Positions 31,801-34,793 of a stretch of DNA of 34,793 nucleotides are shown piece after piece. Where the stretch lies: NCBI GenBank assembly GCA_000310025.1, contig FN649727.1, positions 2,584,096-2,618,888 of the forward strand. Direction: 5' to 3'. The position numbers and the translations under genes are program-made. The stretch's first letter is position 1. Each line of letters begins with the position of its first letter. The notes beneath the pieces are model-generated. The model saw nothing but the letters and a program-made list of their open reading frames with translations, did not search any database and was not told where the DNA came from. This stretch comes from Ectocarpus siliculosus (taxonomy: Eukaryota; Sar; Phaeophyceae; Ectocarpales; Ectocarpaceae).

Positions 31801-34546
31801 TCATTTCCGACGATGACGCTTCCAGATCTACTGTACACGCTACCGGTGATCCATTTTAGTTATTCCCGCAACGGACCGGTACAGATGCTAGCAGGTACAG
31901 AGGAGAGACCGAAACGGTTTTTCAATGTCAAGACAACAACAACAACGGCAACAACAACAACAACAACAACAACAACAAGCATTTTGCAACGGCAACAACA
32001 ATAGACCCATTCCGGGTGTATAGACGTATGCTTACATCCGCCTCTCGCATGGCCTCTAGCTTGGGGTCGATGGTGGGGAAGAGCTTGACGGTTTCAGAGC
32101 TCTTGTAAGCCTTGATGAAGTACGGACCGAGGTCCAGCTGGCCCTCGGCGATGTGGTCGTTGAACTTGAACAAGTCTCGGTCCCACAGCTGGACCACGAC
32201 GGAAATAAGAGAAAAGAAAGAGGTGTGGTATGGGTTACGGGGGGGAGCGGCTAGAGAGAGAATCAATGAAACATGGGACTGGGAGTGCGGCGGTCAGAGA
32301 TCGAGGTAAAATGCTGGACGCACGCGTACGGCAGAAGGAGACAGAGAAGGACAGAGAGAGGATGATGTGGGTGAGTGCAGAGAGATTCCAACAGTTCTCT
32401 GCATGGAGAAAAATAAATCGTAGCATCATGACATCATGACGACAACCCCGGTGTACCGCATCCCTACAGCGCTACGGGTACTGCTGTATTTACCGCGAGA
32501 GCGAGGTAGACGGGAAGGGGTAGAGGAAGAAGCGCAAACAAAGAATGGAGGTCGTTTACTGTTGTAGTCTATTTGCTCCACGGCCAGTTTCACAACAGCC
32601 ACTGGAGCACGCTCCAGTGGGGAGCGGTGGAAATCGGAGGTACTAAAATATTACTTACTGGTGTAGATCGAGAGCCAGCAGTCGCCCAAGCAGACCAATA
32701 CAAGAAGTAGCATGGGCTCCCAGAAATACGATAGTCAGCCTCCGGCAGACAGCGTCAATCAAGAGGTAACGTCAAGCTTGCTCTACGACAGTATCAGTTG
32801 TTCAAACATGTTGCGTACGTGCTCAATCGACACCGAACAACATGACGTGGCCTCAACACGCCCAAAACAGCAGAGAAACCCATCCAACCCACAACCTCAA
32901 CGGCAGTCCCGCCCGGTGCTGCTGCAGAGTGACGAAAGCGTCAGGGGCAGGCAGGGAGGCAGCGACCGCTTTTCACACAAAGTGCGAGCGACGTCACCAC
33001 CAAAATCAACAAAGACAAAACGAAAATCAAACCCGCCGCAAAACCCGGGCAAAAAATATGGCAAACAAAATATGGGGCGAACCAAAATCACCTGCACGGT
33101 CAGGTACGGGAACTTCCACGCCCTTGTGCGGGGGCCGAGCGAGACCTTGAACTTCATCCGCCAGTTGAAAGAGCCCTTGCCCTTCTTCGCGAACCTACCC
33201 GGCGTTTCGAATACGTCGCGGGACAGAGAAAAAAACGCGAGTGCCAGACGTGGCTGTCACAGAAGGAAGCAAGTTGTGATGCCACGGTAAAACGGGGGGA
33301 CGGGCAACGGGAACGACCATCATGGAAGCTACCCTGCCCTCCGTGGTTTGGACGACCCTATTCCCATGTCCTACTCCTTCACCCACTCTTGTCGTTACTC
33401 GTTACCCCCACCCCATGCGTCGTCCTCGCCCCCCCAAAAAACACAAGTCTTGCCGCTTGCCTGAGCAAGCTCTCGATCGGCCAGTCGCACACCAACGACC
33501 GACACCCATACCCTGCTTCTATTATAGTACGTACGTACGTACGTACGGCATAGATGTAGCACAACGTTCCGTCTTTTTGAGCCCGTTACCCATGGGGGAG
33601 CTACGGTATCGATCGCTTTATGCTGCTCGGGGAACCGTAGAAATACAAGATGGCCCATCATACAACACTATATATGCATACGATGGATTCATTGCTACTC
33701 TATCCCAGACTCTTGTCTCTGGAAGAGATTATTTATTTGTTGTGCCTGTTTGTAAGAAAAAACAAAAGTTTTACAAATAGTCACCAGTGCGTGTCCGTTT
33801 CCTGGGCGTCGCAGCCCTCCACCCAGCTCTTAACGAACAGGTCGTTCTGCTCCGTGACCGTGTCCATGGCCACCACGTCCTTGCACTTCCAGAACACCAC
33901 TCGAACCTGGTTGGTCATTGATGGGGCCAGGGCGAGTGAAACAACAAACGACGAAATAACATGAGGGTGGGTCGGGGGGGGGGGGCAGGGATGGCCGTTG
34001 CCAATGGAGACACGTTACTCGCAACATGTTGTGATTCCGCGGGGCCCCCCCCCCCCCCCCCCCCGGAGGGACCGCCTGTCGGCTAGCTGTCGGGATGCGA
34101 ACGGAACCACACTAAACACGCGCCTAAACACACCAATCACCACCTGCTACACCTACAACATACCAGACAGCATTTTCAAAAACCACAGACAAACCGCACC
34201 TATCTCTCTCAGCAATCGCAGCTAAATAACATCACCCCCAACGGGTGCTCTCGTTTTCTCGTAAATACTATTATGTAGTGTCCTCCGGTCGACCACGAGA
34301 AAAAAAAACTTTTTTGTCATGCACACCCACCCCGCATACAACATTCGTATACACCGGTGCCATGGCGCTCGTTTCGCTCACTCGAATGCATACCAAGCGC
34401 AACACAACACCTCCTTTTTTCCCCGCGTTTACAGTACCTCGAAGTCGCGGTTCGGAGGCAGCGAGACATCGTCCGGTGGGAAGGCTCTCGCATCCTCAGC
34501 GGACATGATGTCCAGCCAGCACCTCAGCTGCCCTTGCGGCGCCAGA
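28893..34546 (-). CDS. Ferlin, C-terminal part (8 exons, 5' end outside window)
   Basis: Tail-anchored multi-C2 protein of the ferlin family, which acts in Ca2+-dependent membrane fusion and repair. Exons, 5' to 3': 34546-34438, 33906-33785, 33194-33092, 32188-32036, 31424-31206, 30808-30542, 30090-30043, 29186-28893. Phases agree and give 437 residues ending at TAA. The first exon encodes the ferlin segment AEDARAFPPDDVSLPP just before the last C2 domain. That domain runs from VRVVFWKCKDVV to LWDRDLFKFNDHI and keeps the D-x-D-x5-D calcium loop. Next come a linker, a Lys-run/Cys-cluster segment (KKKKKKGCCALICKCCC), NMTGLWDDDPDE, and the family signature PVGNGRNDPN with LPPPAGRLRFSLNPF. The end is a hydrophobic anchor (CVCCCVISILLLVYFSGFF). 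Ferlins usually have 1,500-2,000 residues, so about a quarter is present. The intron 30091-30541 uses a GC donor. The leading exon starts in mid-codon. Confidence 0.95.
30536..30544 (-). other. GC-AG splice donor in the ferlin gene
   Basis: The exon ends GAG and is followed by GCAAGA. No GT donor keeps the frame here. The join to the exon starting at 30090 rebuilds the conserved DPDE-S-W-L segment in phase 0. Confidence 0.85.
30700..30745 (-). repeat. Exonic trinucleotide run encoding poly-Lys
   Basis: A plus-strand CTT/CCT run corresponds to AGG/AAG codons in the ferlin exon 30808-30542 and encodes the Arg/Lys run before the Cys cluster. It could vary in length between strains without shifting the frame. 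Confidence 0.8.
31932..31979. repeat. (AAC)n microsatellite in a ferlin intron
   Basis: About 15 AAC-type units with GGC interruptions, in the intron 31425-32035. In the transcript it is a GUU-rich run some 57 bases downstream of a donor. Confidence 0.95.
33527..33547. repeat. (ACGT)n self-complementary microsatellite
   Basis: Five consecutive ACGT units in the ferlin intron 33195-33784. Each unit is its own reverse complement, so the tract can form a hairpin or cruciform. Confidence 0.95.
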
Positions 34547-34793
34547 CTTTGAGTTTACCAACAAACATGAAACAAAAAAGAACGGGGGGGGGGCAACAAC
34601 GACGTAATATTAGACCGGAACCAAGAGCATTAGCACAGGTTGCTCGTGGCAAGATACGAGGGGTGAGAGTAGAAGGTGGCGGGGATAGTCCTCAGCTATT
34701 TCTCGACAATGCTCAACAGTATGTAGTTTGGACACGATATCGTTTCTGGAACCAAGCCAAAGCGGGAGCGGGGGGGGGGGGGGGGGGGGGGGG
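34547..34793. other. Ferlin intron and right edge, ending in poly-G
   Basis: This precedes (in transcript order) the first ferlin exon in the window. No further ferlin exon is readable. The window ends in an uninterrupted run of about 24 G, preceded by another G run at 34584-34592. That is consistent with a contig or read end, or with intronic low complexity. Confidence 0.6.

Overview
This is a nuclear window from an intron-rich eukaryote, most likely a brown alga or another photosynthetic stramenopile (Ectocarpus-like). The reasons are GC-rich exons with strong G/C at third codon positions, many short exons split by introns of roughly 80 to 1,100 bases, GTGAGT/GTAAGC donors, abundant (CT)n, (GA)n and poly-G/C tracts, a 100-base assembly gap, and no operon-like packing. 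The species is inferred from gene architecture and protein flavour, not from a marker gene.

Left third (692-11274, minus strand): a NADPH oxidase/ferric reductase-type flavocytochrome. I rebuilt 15 exons whose splice phases all agree, giving a 669-residue protein with six membrane segments, the two heme-binding His pairs at NOX spacing (14 and 13), an FAD-binding HPFSL motif and an NADPH-binding GAGITP motif. Two motifs normal for the family (GPxG and CGP) are not visible. One FAD-domain exon is flanked by complementary (CU)n and (GA)n tracts.

Middle (11275-21877): a 4.8 kb stretch with no convincing gene, then a plus-strand bZIP transcription factor (16106-16867). Next comes an assembly defect: a degraded near-copy of downstream sequence followed by the gap. 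After that is a plus-strand ORF rich in Gln, Ser and acidic residues, resembling an activation domain (17584-18090). A diverged tandem duplication of about 220 bp lies at 20.4-20.9 kb.

Right third (21878-34793, minus strand): a CaMK-like protein kinase with an HGD catalytic loop and its first exon(s) missing; a fold-back inverted repeat carrying coding-like sequence (24043-24760); the first exon of a probable mitochondrial one-pass membrane protein (25404-25730); and the 3' eight exons of a ferlin (28893-34546), including the last C2 domain, the ferlin signature and the C-terminal membrane anchor. The ferlin 5' part lies beyond the window.

The NOX (superoxide/electron transfer), kinase, ferlin (Ca2+-dependent membrane fusion) and bZIP genes would fit a stress or calcium signalling theme. 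Linkage of unrelated genes in a eukaryote is not evidence of a pathway, and I saw no clear sign of a novel self-contained system. The best leads are the unusual NOX, the exon flanked by complementary repeats, the inverted repeat, and the assembly artefact.
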